Shown here: positions 1-9,518 of the stretch, one piece after another
How the letters are laid out: each line of letters starts with the position of its first letter
Numbering within the stretch: the first letter of the stretch is position 1
Source: Prorocentrum cordatum
Taxonomy: Eukaryota > Sar > Dinophyceae > Prorocentrales > Prorocentraceae
NCBI GenBank assembly: GCA_963575745.1
Contig: CAUYUJ010008522.1
Coordinates: forward strand, 1 to 27,500
Length of the DNA: 27,500 nt
Direction of reading: 5' to 3'
Translations under genes and position numbers: made by a program
Notes under the pieces: generated by a model
Seen by the model: only the letters and a program-made list of their open reading frames with translations
Told to the model about the DNA's origin: nothing
The model's database searches: none

Positions 1-111
1 CCTGAGGAGGCCTAACACAGTGAGTTCTTCAAAGTTCTGGAAGGATTTGATCGTTGTCGCCTTCGATAGCTTCCGACGGCCCAAGGTCGCCCAAGACGCC
101 TCCTGGAGACC

Positions 112-133
112 TCCGTAGCCGTTTCGGCTCAAG
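112..133 (+). other. Relict dinoflagellate spliced leader (copy 1)
   Basis: These 22 bases match the conserved dinoflagellate spliced leader at 20 of 22 positions by my count. The block starts TCCGTAGCC and ends CGGCTCAAG; the two differences are A to G and T to C in the middle. The leader is added to mRNA 5' ends by trans-splicing, so a genomic copy outside an SL RNA gene normally means a processed mRNA was reverse transcribed and inserted. No splice donor (GT) follows directly (the next bases are CAG), which argues against an SL RNA gene. Confidence 0.72.
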
Positions 134-278
134 CAGTTTTAATGTGCGACCGTTTTGCTCAACACGCTCCGGCCCACGTTGCTGTGGCCGCCACGCGTTG
201 CGTTACAGTCGAGGCCTCCTGAATGGAAGGCCCTCGTGTTCAAGATGCTGGCGCGCAGCAAGCTATTTTCCGAGTGCG

Positions 279-299
279 TCCGTAGTTATTTGGCTCAAC
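279..299 (+). other. Relict dinoflagellate spliced leader (copy 2)
   Basis: A second spliced-leader-like block lies 145 bases after the first. It begins TCCGTAG and ends TTTGGCTCAA, with CC changed to TT, one T missing from the T run and the last G changed to C. Two leader copies upstream of one reading frame fit repeated rounds of trans-splicing and retroposition, or relicts of separate copies. A weaker candidate sits near 146-161. Confidence 0.6.
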
Positions 300-349
300 G
301 GTCATGTAAAGCAAGTGCGGTGTGCAAAGAATGTTCCACCAGCAGATGA

Positions 350-793
350 CAGTATTTTGGAGTTGCGCGCCACAGGCGAAAATGGCAGGCGTACATTACC
401 GCAGATGGGAGTAGGCACTACTTGGGCTTGTTCGAATGTGAAATTGCAGCTGTATGTGCGGTGGATGAGGCTCGATGCCTGCGGAAGCCCAATATGTGGA
501 TGGAGCGTCTGAATTTCCCCAGTGTTTCTGAGCGCCGTCTCCTGCCATCACTGGAGCTTCAAACAGTAGGCATAGATGCATTCAATCCTCCCAAATTTGC
601 TCCTCGCCCACACCGCATTTCTCAATATCGTGGTGTGAGCTGGTGCAAATCGATCAGTCAGTGGAGGGCCAGACTTTATCATGTGGGGGTCAATATTTTT
701 GTGGAGTCTTTTGACGATGAGCGTCGCGCGGCCCTGGCGTATGATGACATGCTTTCTCGAATCAGCCCTGGCGACTCCAGGCTGAATTGTTGA
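350..793 (+). pseudogene. AP2/ERF-domain retrocopy, two AP2-like repeats, no usable start
   Basis: The frame reads from just after an in-frame TGA (347-349) to TGA at 791-793, about 147 codons. It holds two AP2/ERF-like DNA-binding repeats. The first (about 350-490) begins QYFGVARHRRKWQAYI and has HYLGLFE, the usual strand pattern. The second (about 620-770) has QYRGVSW, WRARLY and FDDERRAALAYDDML, matching the AP2 layout YRGV...W.A.....F...E.AA.AYD. AP2 proteins are common in dinoflagellates and apicomplexans as putative transcription factors, but no target can be inferred. There is no in-frame ATG before the first repeat and spliced-leader relicts lie upstream, so I read this as a retrocopy with a damaged or missing 5' end. 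An intron acceptor (CAG) at about 350-352 is an alternative explanation for the TGA. Confidence 0.6.
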
Positions 794-884
794 CGCTTCG
801 CGAATCCCCACCAGCCCATCCAGAAACGATGCCCAGAGGAATTGCCTGGATCAGGGAAGTGGGCAGCACACAGAGGAAGCCATA

Positions 885-1960
885 TGAGACATCTTGGGAT
901 ATCTGGAGCCACCTTGGAGGTCATCTTGGGCTCCCCCAGGCGCTTGTGGAGTCATCTTAATCAGTGCTCCCCCCCAAGAGGCCAACATGTGGCTAAAACC
1001 TTCGTGAAATCAATGATTTGACATTCTCGCCGAGGCCTCTTGGAGCATCTTGTGTGCCTCTGGGGGGTCTCTTGGGGCCTCTTGGGGGTCTTTGGGGGGC
1101 CTCCTGGGGGCCTCTTGGGGGCCTCTTGGGGCCATCTTGGGGCCATCTTGGGACCTCTTGGGGTCTCCTGGGCTCTTCTCGGGGCCATCTTGGAGGTGAT
1201 CGATCAAACAAGAGGGGAGTATTAATTAGCGTCGCCCCCCAGGAGGCCAAAATGGGGCCAACACCTTAGTAAAACCAGTGATGCTGGCTTCCTCGCCGAG
1301 GCCGTTTTGGCATTCTCGCCGAGGCCTCTTGGAGCATCGTGGGTGCCTCTGGGGGGTCTCTTGGGGCCTCTTGGGGTCTCTTGGGGGCCTCCTGGGGGCC
1401 TCTTGGGGGCCTCTTGGGGCCATCTTGGGGCCATCTTGGGACCTCCTGGGGCCTCCTGGGCGCTTCTTGGGGCCATCTTGGAGGAGATCGATCAAACAAG
1501 AGGGGAGCATCAACTAGCGCCCCCCCCAGGAGGCCAAAATGGGGCCACAACCTTAGTAAAACCAGTGATTTTGGCTTCCTCGCCGAGGCCGTTTTGGCAT
1601 TCTCGCTGAGGCCTCTTGGAGCATCTTGGGTGCCTCTGGGGGGTCTCTTGGGGCCTCTTGGGGGCCTCTTGGTGCATCTTGTGTGCCTCTGGGGGGTCTC
1701 TTGGGGCCTCTTGGGGGTCTTTTGGGGGCCTCCTGGGGGCCTCTTGGGGGCCTCTTGGGGCCATCTTGGGGCCATCTTGGGACCTCTTGGGGCCTCCTGG
1801 GCGCTTCTTGGGGCCATCTTGGAGGAGATCGATCAAACAAGAGGGGAGCATCAACTAGCCTTGCCCCCCCCAGGAGGCCAAAATGGGGCCAAAACCTTGG
1901 TAAAACGAATGTTGTTGGCTTCCTCGTCGAGGCCGTTTTGGACGTTCTGACACCTCGCGC
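885..1960. repeat. G-rich minisatellite with higher-order repeat (about 290-340 bp)
   Basis: Short units such as GGGGCCTCTTG and GGGGCCATCTTG repeat throughout. They sit in a longer repeat marked by GATCGATCAAACAAG at 1198, 1486 and 1827, giving periods of 288 and 341 bases. Each large unit also has an AGGAGGCCAAAATGGGG block, a CGCCGAGGCC block and a CTCTGGGGGGTCTCTTGG block. The third unit is longer because a segment of about 53 bases is duplicated (about 1620-1672 and 1673-1725). A fourth unit breaks off near 1950. Degenerate CATCTTGGG units reach back to about 885, against the AP2 retrocopy. Open frames here are repeat translations (Pro/Arg- or Gly/Leu-rich), not genes. Confidence 0.9.
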
Positions 1961-1971
1961 CCCCCCCTCCA

Positions 1972-2517
1972 GGTCCATGGGGAGGAGGGACCACGACGAC
2001 GACCTTCGTGTCCGGCTCAGAGACGATCAAGGACTACGTGAGGGACTGCAGGCAGAAGGGCTGTCCCATCGAGGACCCCAGGTTCTACAAGTGCCGACGG
2101 TCTTCTCGGCTCGGCAACGGCAAGATCGAATGTGCGCGGTAACGTGGCGCAATACTTGCCAGCTTCAAGCAGAAGTCAGGCGCGCTCTACATGTGCGTGG
2201 TACCGGGACGTGCACCCATCCTCTTTCCGAGGCCGTTGCTGGATCAGGTCGACTACGCCAAGCAGACAGTTGCGTGGAACGGCGGAGAGCTCGAGGCTGC
2301 AACGCTATCACCTCAAGGGCACTACACGGTGGACCTACTAGAGGAACTGGACGGGAAAACGAAACACCACGCGAACGACTTCGAGCACGAGCCCGTCGAT
2401 GCAGCGCAGTTCCTGGACCCCAGCAACGAGACCATGAGCGGCCTAGAGTTTCTGGACACTGCCTGCCTGGCGGAGTCCGGCGAGGGCGGCGAGCAGCAGG
2501 AGCAACTACAACTGTGA
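1972..2517 (+). pseudogene. Copia polyprotein: aspartic protease C-terminal part
   Basis: One frame is readable across 1972-2517 with a single internal TAA at 2140-2142. It contains FVSGSETIKDYV, FYKCRRSSRLGNGKIEC and, after the stop, LYMCVVPGRAPILFPRPLLDQ. A hydrophobic strand followed by VPG-PILF-RPLL is what I associate with the end of the retropepsin fold in dinoflagellate Copia-like polyproteins. The catalytic D-T/S-G triplet would lie just upstream of FVSG and is not present, so the domain is cut at its active site. The frame then runs through an acidic linker (HANDFEHEPVDAAQFLD) to TGA 2515-2517. The family assignment is from pattern memory and is moderate. Confidence 0.55.
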
Positions 2518-3820
2518 CCACATACGAAAGAATGTCCCCGACGCGTAGTAGAAGTCAGTTGCTGCAAAGCCTACATGAAGCAGTGGCAGTGTCAGCAGCA
2601 TTCCTCATGTGGCAACCTGTGCTTCACTACGACGGCCATCGAGCCAGTCGACACCGCGCCATCGGAGCCATGCTGGTGCCTACTGACACCTGCGACGGGC
2701 GAAGTCAACTTCAGCACCGACGACGACCCCGACAACGGCATCCAGCTGATTTCGCCCAACTTCGTTCAGAAGATCGACTCAGCCGCGAAGCGTGCCAGCG
2801 AACGGTGCCTTCAGACCATGCGGAGGGCAGCTCATAAATGACGCACTACGAGACGGACGATATGGGAAGTCTACGCTGGAAAAGCCAGACTTTTCACGAG
2901 CACTTCGAGATCTAGGAGCACGCGTGGAAACGTTTGGGCTCAATGTCGGTTGGGATTTTGCAAACGAGGACCACCAGAAGGCATTCTTCAAGTAGCTGAC
3001 GGAGGAACAGTCTGACGAGGTTCATCTGTCACCAACGCGCGGACCCTGGTCCAACATGCAGGAGCTCAACATCAATCAGCACCCCGGCTGGAAGGAGTAC
3101 CTCACCGAGCTACGAGAATGGCATCATCTAGCACATCTACAGTTCGTGGCCAAGGTGCGTTGCATACAGCAGCACGGAGGGCGACATGCTCGCATCGGAC
3201 ATCCAGCTACGTCGAGGGCGTGGCACACCGCGGCGTTCAGCCACCTACACGGCGAACCCAGCGCGTTCGACCACTGCATGCGCAGCCGTGCTATCGAGGG
3301 CAGCACGAACATGGCCAAGAAGCCGACGACGCTTCAGACGACCAAGAAGCTTATGGCAGCTGCACTCAACGAGCGATGCGGCAGATCACATGGACACGAC
3401 CTACTAGAGGGGCGAAAGTTCACCAAACCCGCAGAGGACTACCCGTTCATCTTGGCAGCGACGATGGCGCAAGTCATGGTCGAGCCGGAGATCGAGGGCA
3501 TCTGCGCAGCGGAGGATCCAACGCTATCGGAGGAAGGTGCCAAGCCCGAGCGCTCGGACTCGAGTCGCGGAGCTCACCAGCACGCGCGCCTGCGAGAACA
3601 GTGCGGCACGGAGGCGCTACGCTGCGTCAAGAGACTTCGCTGGAACATGGGACGCCCCAACCCAGTACTTCAACAGGCAGGCGCCCAGGACAACATCCTA
3701 CAGCGTTCATCGCAGTATCGGTGCGAACGCGGCATGGCCAGACAACGCCCACCCAATGCGTCGGCGAAGCAGGCCGCCAAGTTCAACGAGATCGTCTATA
3801 CGGACGAGTTCTGGATCTAG
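2518..3820 (+). pseudogene. Copia polyprotein: linker and pre-integrase region
   Basis: Coding trace continues in frame 1 to TAA 2839-2841, ending TMRRAAHK, then in frame 2 from about 2792 to TAG 3818-3820 with one TAG at 2993-2995. Recognisable stretches are PWSNMQELNINQHPGW, IGHPATSRAWHTAAF, SAFDHCMRSRA, KKPTTLQTTKKLMAAAL and EALRCVKRLRWNMGRPNP. This string of blocks (HPxTSRAW, FDxC, KPTTLxTTK, followed by a zinc-region-like YRC) recurs upstream of the integrase core in dinoflagellate Copia-like proteins as I remember them. The function of the HPxTSRAW block is not established. The final block KFNEIVYTDEFWI carries the first integrase aspartate at 3803-3805. Confidence 0.6.
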
Positions 3821-4989
3821 AATAGCACCAGCAAGGCGGCAGTTCTTTCGATGATAGACGGGGCCCGCGCTACTGTGCACTACGAACCATCAAGACCGAG
3901 ACGGCAGAGGAGCTGATCGAGGCAGTTGAGCGTGGCTGGATCAGGCAATTTGGGCCCATGTGAGAATTGCTGACAGACGATGGTTCAGGTTTTGCTCCAG
4001 ATCGTTTCACGCAGTTTTGAGAACAGCATAGCATTTCGATCGTCACTGCAGCAGGCGAGGCGAATTCCAGTTCGGGAGTTGTGGAACGTCGGCATCTGGT
4101 TGTTCGAGAGGCGGTGGGGCTTTATTGCGCAGATGTTATCGACCGTGGCGCCAGGGCGGCTATCGCGGAGGATTTGATTGCGGAGGCTTGAATTTATGTA
4201 CCTCATCAGGTCAACCGTTTGGCTTTCACAAGGGGCCATTCACCATGCCAGTGGGTTTGGGGAATGGATCCGACTACTACCATGACTAACTCCAGCGACA
4301 AGTTCCCGCCAGCAACCCTATACCAGATGAAGGAGGACGAGGACTTCAATAATGTACTTGAGCGAAGGTCAATGGCGGCATCAGCGTTTATGAAGGCGGA
4401 CGCCTCGGCCAAACTACGACGAGCACTTCCACGGCGCCACGCTGCCCTCGAGCACGATTGCGCTCGGCCAGCGGCGCTACTACTGGAGAGAGAGGGCAAA
4501 GCCAACGTGCCCATCGAGAACAAGTGGAGGGGACCCGCAATCGCGGTCTTCAAGGAGATGAGGCAGGACGAGAGCGGACCGAGGATCTACTGGATCGTGC
4601 ACGGCGCGAACCTGCTACGCTGCGCTCTGGAACGCCTTCGACCAGATGTTAGCGATCAAGGATGTGTTCTCCTGGAGAACCTCACGCAGGCCGAGAGGAG
4701 GGCCAGAGTCGCGCAGCTCCACGATGTCAGTTCACAACAGCAACCGTTCGACGCGCCAGGCGACTCGGACTTGGACGCCAGCGACGACGATGGACCAGGA
4801 GACGAACCACCACCACGGCGACAGAGGGGAGCCCCGTCCACTGGAGCAGCAGCTTCGGCAACAACGGAGATGGCACCACCACTCCCCCCCAGTCCAGGCG
4901 CGCCCAGCGCTGCAGAGGGCGAGCCGAAGGACGTTCCCGGCACGCCTCAACAAGAAAGACAGCCAAGCGAAGGACAACCATATCAATAA
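3800..4989 (+). pseudogene. Copia polyprotein: integrase core and C-terminal region
   Basis: The DDE integrase core is readable: first Asp in YTDEFW (3803), second in LTDDGSGF (3976) and Glu in VVERRH (4084). The second Asp and the Glu are separated by exactly 35 codons, the classical DD35E spacing. A frame change between about 3820 and 3886 and stops at 3961, 4018 and 4189 (all TGA) break it. From 4192 the frame is open to TAA 4987-4989 and includes KWRGPAIAVFKEM and YWIVHGANLLRCALERLRPD, a tryptophan-containing block typical of the region after the integrase in these elements, then an acidic, proline-rich linker. In an active element this domain would insert the cDNA into nuclear DNA. Confidence 0.75.
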
Positions 4990-5019
4990 CCAAAACCACC
5001 GACACCCCCACCTCAGACT

Positions 5020-7247
5020 ATGGAACCACCAGCACAGTCAACGACCCCACCAACCACGCAGACACAGTCACCACCACCTCCTGTTCAGCGGCTACCGCCA
5101 ACGCCGGCGCCAGCTACGTTTGGGCCAGCGGCGGCACCGTCGTCGAGTTCACAAACACCAGCCCAAACATCCGATACGGCGACCTTGGAGTTAAAGGAGA
5201 GTCGCAGGCGATTGGGCGCAGCAGAAGCTTCGATCTGTACCCGACCTGGAGGAGCATATCGAGGACCGCCGTTATCAGTGCCAACGTTAGAGTCTCAACC
5301 AGTGGCAGACGACAGCGCAGACGACGAGCTCGCAGCCATGCAGCTCATGTTAGAGGACAAGGACTTACCATTCGGATGGGAGTTCGACGGCGACGAAGCG
5401 AAGCTCAATGACATTTACGCCGAGATCAGCACCAGGACCATGACGCCACACGAGCGAGCAGCATTCATGGATGGCAAGGGGAGGGAGCTTGAGGAGTTTG
5501 TCGGAAATGATGTTTGGGAGTTTCATAAGCTTACCAGAGACGAAGACCCTAAGCGCACCCTGAAGGCCAAGTGGGTATTGAAATAGACCAAAAACCAGGA
5601 CGGCGCGCCGAGGGCCAAGGCACGCTTCGCGCTACAAGGCTTTAACGACCCAGACGCACTCGACGGCGAGGTACCAGAGGCATCATCTACAGCGTCCCGA
5701 CGGGGACGTCAGTTGGCCATGTTACTGGCAGCCAACAACGGATGGAGGTTGTGGACAGCGGACGTGGCAACCGCATTCCTCCAGGGACGGCCGCAAGAAC
5801 GAGTACTCTACACCGAAGTACCACGAGATGCCTCAGACCTCATGGGCATCGAGCCGGACACGCTCATGGAGCTGATCAAGCCGATGCACGGATACGTGGA
5901 CGCACCACGACGTTGGTGGCAACGTGCAGTTGTCGACCTCAAAGCCAGCGGGCTCAAGCAGCACCCCCTGGACCCATGCCTCTTCGTTAGCTGCGACAAA
6001 GACGGCAACTGCGACGGGTTGATCCTACTCTACGTAGACGACCTGCTCGGAAGAGGAGATCGCAAGCCCGGCAGCAACTACAGCAACATCATCGAGGCAG
6101 CCAAGAGAAAGTTCAAGTTTCGGAAGTGGATCGAGGAGGGCAAATGGAGCATTGTAGATCGGACCTACACCAGACCACTCACTGGGACAATCAGCACTCA
6201 AATGGCACTGAGATCAACATCAAGATGCAGTCCTACGCCTCCAACCTCAAACCGATCACGATTGATCAGAAGGACGGCAGCAACGACCGACCGCTCACAC
6301 CAGAGGATACGCCAACTTCGAGGACTCCCTGGAGCTCTGCAGTGGCCAAGATCGCAAGCGTGCCCACATGCGTCAGCCTCAGTCAGCGTTCACCCAGGAC
6401 AGCTTCCAACGGCGACGGCGGCGACAGCAAGAGAGGTACATTGGACGCTAAGGTTCTACAGGCAGAACGCGTACGTCGGTCTCAAGATGAAGAAGATTGG
6501 CAAGGTCAGCGACATCTTACTCGTAGCGATGACAGATGCAGCTTGGGGAGTACGACGCGACGGATCTAGTCAAGGAGGATCTGTGATTATAGCATGTCAA
6601 TCGAAAGTACTTGACGGCGAGGATTAAGATTTCTGCATTGTTGATTGGAAATCTGTCAAGTTTATGAGACTAGCCAGGTCATCGCTACACGAAGAATCCC
6701 ATGCAGCGGCAGCCTGCATTGACGCATTAGAATTTGCGAAGCGATTCTGGGCAGCTCTCATCTACGACAACGTGAACGTCAACATTGACGAGAGCACGCG
6801 CTACGCAGGAGAGTCAGCACTCGTGATCGATGCGAAGGCACTCTACGATGCAGCCAAGAAGGCGAGCATCACCAGCTTCCAGGACAAGCGCGCCGGCATC
6901 GAGGTATTGGCACTACGAGAGCGGATGGATGCTACGCAGACGCAATGGAAGTGAGTCTCATCACAGCAGCAGTACGCGGATGGTCTCACGAAGTTAGCGG
7001 CAAGACAGTTCTTCGCAGACAGACAACGAGCTGGACGACTTCAGCTACAACACGACCCTACCTATACGGCAGCCAGGAAGAAGACCAAGGAGGAGCGACA
7101 GGAAATCATCAAGAATATCAGATGGATACGCCATCAGCTACTAAGGCTAGATCACCACTCGTGCAGTTGGCGGTCTTTGCGACGTGTTGTTGCAAGTCAG
7201 CGGCAACCTACACTCCAGAGTTCGACTACCACACAGAGTACAAGTAA
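5020..7247 (+). pseudogene. Copia polyprotein: reverse transcriptase and RNase H
   Basis: The RVT_2-type reverse transcriptase begins near KRTLKAKWVLK, interrupted by TAG 5584-5586, and continues with KARFALQGF, the catalytic WTADVATAFLQG (Asp at 5761) and LLYVDDLLG (Asp pair at 6037-6042). About 6145-6305 reads in frame 0 instead of frame 1 (SDLHQTTHWDNQ, NLKPITIDQKD), so two compensating indels flank it. RNase H follows: AMTDAAWGVRR, HEESHAAAACIDALEFAKRF, ESALVIDAKALYDA and YADGLTKLAARQFF supply the D-E-D-D set. Stops at TAA 6625-6627 and TGA 6952-6954 interrupt the RNase H. The domain would copy element RNA and remove the RNA strand. Confidence 0.85.
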
Positions 7248-7631
7248 TACTTTCGTGAGATTGCGAAGTGTTCATGGTTTTCTAGAGGCTTCTGGGATGC
7301 ATTCGCGTTTACTATGATTGGAATGGCAGTGGCAGTTCTGGCAGTCTACTTTGCATGTCGAGAGTTTACGGAGCACCGAGACGATTCCAGTGTGAAGTGC
7401 CAGACTGAGACAAGCGACAAGCATGAGACGACCGTGGAGAGCGACGACCAGCATCGACAAGGAGCGAACCATCCACCTCGAGAAGACGAGCGGCAACCAC
7501 AAGCAGGCGCGACGGCGGACAGTCGGCGCACAGAGAATGGTCACCTTCCGGCTGCAGAGAGATCAGCGGCGATTCTGTCACAAGATGCATGGATTCAAGC
7601 CAGCAGGCGAAGTTTCAGTGGGGGCGACTGA
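7248..7631 (+). pseudogene. Copia 3' tail with one predicted membrane segment
   Basis: After the RNase H trace, frame 0 is open from the TAA at 7245-7247 to TGA at 7629-7631. It starts YFREIAKCSWFSRGFWDA and then has a hydrophobic run, FTMIGMAVAVLAVYFAC, followed by a charged, Gln/Arg/Asp-rich tail. I know of no required membrane protein in Copia elements. The segment may be the C-terminus of the polyprotein, a separate small ORF, or chance. Its position directly after RNase H and on the same strand suggests it belongs to the element. Confidence 0.35.
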
Positions 7632-8131
7632 ACCCAACCAGTGGCAGGACGGCTTCGATCGGACAGCAGACGACAGCCCCAAGGGCTGCGGTGAGTGAGC
7701 CAACGCACCAGCGCAGCTTCATATTTTGCACGCTCAGTTTGTATTGCAGTTGTGCGTTCCATATTCAGCTTGCAGACGCAGGTTTGTATTTCATGCCTAT
7801 GCAGTCTTGTATTGAGTATCCATGCAATTGTGCATGTCATATTTATCCTGCAGGCGCAAGTTGAATTTCATGTTATGCTATTGCTTATGCCCGTTCGTTT
7901 GTGCAGTCTTCGGCAGCTTGTGCAGGAGATGTTGAACTTGTGGGGTCTCGAATTTCATATTTTATATTGAAGGTGGGGCTTTCACGGGTGCGAGATATAC
8001 GCTGTGCATCTTGTGCATTGTGCAGATTGTGCACAGCATGACTGTAGCATGGCGAGCGTGCCATTGCGCTTTGGCCCAAACCTTTTCAGGGCCCTTGAGT
8101 CAGCGCATCAGCGGCGTGGAAAACATGTCAG
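7632..8131. other. Stretch without a supported gene; imperfect tandem repeat inside
   Basis: This AT-richer stretch has no frame I would call coding. It contains an imperfect repeat of about 70-78 bases (about 7733-7795 and 7802-7872) sharing TTGTATTG, TTGTGC, CATATT and TTTCATG blocks. A short inverted repeat, GCTGTGCA at 8001-8008 and TGCACAGC at 8030-8037, brackets TTGTGCA-type repeats. It could include the remains of the 3' end or LTR of the Copia element, but no matching 5' copy exists in the window. Confidence 0.4.
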
Positions 8132-8935
8132 ATGCTTCTCTGGCTTCTCACTCCCATTGCCATCAAAGACGTCGTGAGTGAGTTCCCGGCGTGCGCCGCG
8201 TGCTTCATGCACGCGAGGACGCCTGGGATGCGCCGGCGCGGGCTCCGCGACGAGTGCGCAGGAGCCGCCGCCAGCCGAGCTCGCAAGGGCTCGAGGGCGC
8301 AGGCGCGCCGCGACCTCGAGCGCGGCCTGCTGCCAGCGCCACGGCCGAAGAAGGCCTTCGGAGCGCTCGTGGCGCCGACTGCCGAGGTGCGGAGCCGCTG
8401 GGCGGAAAAGCTCGGGCTGGCGGCGGACGGCGACCTGGGCGCGAGCGCAGCCGCTAACACCCGCGCGGCGCAGGACGGCGAGGACGAGCGGCCAGCCAGG
8501 CGCCAGAGGACGTCCACGGCGGCCGCAGGCGGGAGCCCGGGCGCCAGCGCTGCCGACGGCGTCCTCATTATGCCGCCTGCCGAGTCGGTGGCTGCGGCCA
8601 TCTGCGGCCTACGGCTTCGCTTCGGCCGAGGAGGCGCGTGCCCGCGGGGCGGCGGCTCGCTCGGCGAGAGCGGCCGCAGCCGCGGCCGAGCGTGCGTAGC
8701 GCAGAATTGCATAGAATTCGACTCACCACGGGCATTTTGCCCTCGCAGAGAGAAAATGCCCCCACCGTATGTAAGCTGCCCCTCAAAGGTCGCGCGTAAG
8801 CGCCCTCGTCTCCGATGCAGCGTGCCGCGCTGGCGGCCTGCGCGTGGTAGGTTCTTGTCGCGTCGACCGGCCGCGACCCCGCCGCCGGCGTTCAACGTTG
8901 GACGCCGCGGGCAACCCAGAATCGGTCGATGTTGA
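8132..8935 (+). CDS. Uncertain GC-rich open frame, no recognised domain
   Basis: A 267-codon frame is open from ATG 8132 to TGA 8933-8935, but both strands and several frames are open here because the DNA is very GC-rich. The part that looks most protein-like is about 8220-8590, with KKAFGALVAPTAEVRSRW and GEDERPARRQR, an Ala/Arg-rich charged composition. Downstream of about 8600 it becomes Gly/Arg/Pro-rich and unconvincing, so if real it may be a single exon. No motif, signal peptide or zinc site is visible. The reverse-strand frame over the same bases is equally long and equally unrecognisable. Confidence 0.18.
   Translation: MLLWLLTPIAIKDVVSEFPACAACFMHARTPGMRRRGLRDECAGAAASRARKGSRAQARRDLERGLLPAPRPKKAFGALVAPTAEVRSRWAEKLGLAADGDLGASAAANTRAAQDGEDERPARRQRTSTAAAGGSPGASAADGVLIMPPAESVAAAICGLRLRFGRGGACPRGGGSLGESGRSRGRACVAQNCIEFDSPRAFCPRREKMPPPYVSCPSKVARKRPRLRCSVPRWRPARGRFLSRRPAATPPPAFNVGRRGQPRIGRC
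8730..8761. repeat. Short hairpin (9-bp stem)
   Basis: GGGCATTTT at 8730-8738 and AAAATGCCC at 8753-8761 form a perfect 9-bp stem with a 14-base loop. No T-run terminator follows and the context is non-coding, so no function is assigned. Confidence 0.45.
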
Positions 8936-9518
8936 GCGATTGGACGTTTCGGCAGCGGCCGATCGTTCAAGGTTGAACGACCCCCGCGGTGTCAAGAACC
9001 AACGTCGAAGTCGGCACGACATGAACCTGCCATAAGCAACCGCGTAAGGTCGCCATGCCATCTCGCGCGCAAGGCCCGGCTCCGCTCCGTCGCGCACCTG
9101 AGCACCGCCCCCCCCGGCCCTCAGCGCGACGTCCGCCTGCTCTCCCTCGCTGCCGTCGCCGTACAGTTGCGGGCATGCGGCCGTGTTTTTGCCTGCCGCC
9201 GCAACTCAGCCCTGACCCCAGGCGATCTCCGGGTTCGCGGCCCGGCACATCGAGAGCTTGATGCGCAGACCTCAGCTCTGGGGCGGAGAGGCGGGGAAAC
9301 GACAGGGAGAGGGGGGGAGAGGATGAGGCTGGGTTGGTTAGCTTGGCGACGCCACCGCTCTAAACTCGTTTAGGCAAGCCCACAGCGACCGGACCCGAAA
9401 CGACCATGCCCAAAACTACCATTCTAAACTTTTTTCGAGCATGCCCACAATCATTCGTATTTAGGAGGCCAACGTGAACTTCTCACCACGCCCTGCGACT
9501 TCACTCGCTCGCCTTATT
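8936..9518. other. Stretch without a supported gene
   Basis: No convincing coding frame. The left part has two small palindromic spots: GTTCAACGTTGGAC near 8891 (imperfect) and GTTCAAGGTTGAAC near 8965. The right part (about 9350-9480) is less GC-rich and contains a repeated phrase built on the word GCCCA (CAAGCCCACA, CATGCCCAAAA, CATGCCCACAA). Nothing here is strong enough to call an element. Confidence 0.4.

Larger units (their letters stand above)
1972..7690 (+). mobile_element. Ty1/Copia-type retroelement, 5'-truncated and decayed
   Basis: Fragments of one polyprotein run in the order protease remnant, integrase, reverse transcriptase, RNase H. Integrase before reverse transcriptase is diagnostic of the Copia order; Gypsy elements have the reverse. 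Most of the reading lies in one frame (frame 1 from about 3886 to 7240), broken mainly by single stop codons rather than indels. No gag domain with a CCHC knuckle is visible; the left end runs straight into the minisatellite at about 1960, so the 5' LTR, gag and protease start are missing or rearranged. I found no convincing LTR pair. The right border is uncertain and placed where the coding trace ends. Confidence 0.85.

Noticed and set aside
146-161. Third spliced-leader-like block (ACCGTTTTGCTCAA)
   Set aside because: Too short and with too many differences to call alone, although its position between two better relicts is suggestive.
961-1978. Several open frames of 60-200 codons on both strands rich in Pro/Arg or Gly/Leu
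   Set aside because: They are translations of the GGGGCCTCTTG-type minisatellite and are open because the repeat lacks stops in most frames.
8128-8970. 280-codon minus-strand frame
   Set aside because: Arg/Pro/Ala-rich sequence with no motif, in a GC-rich region where every frame tends to stay open.
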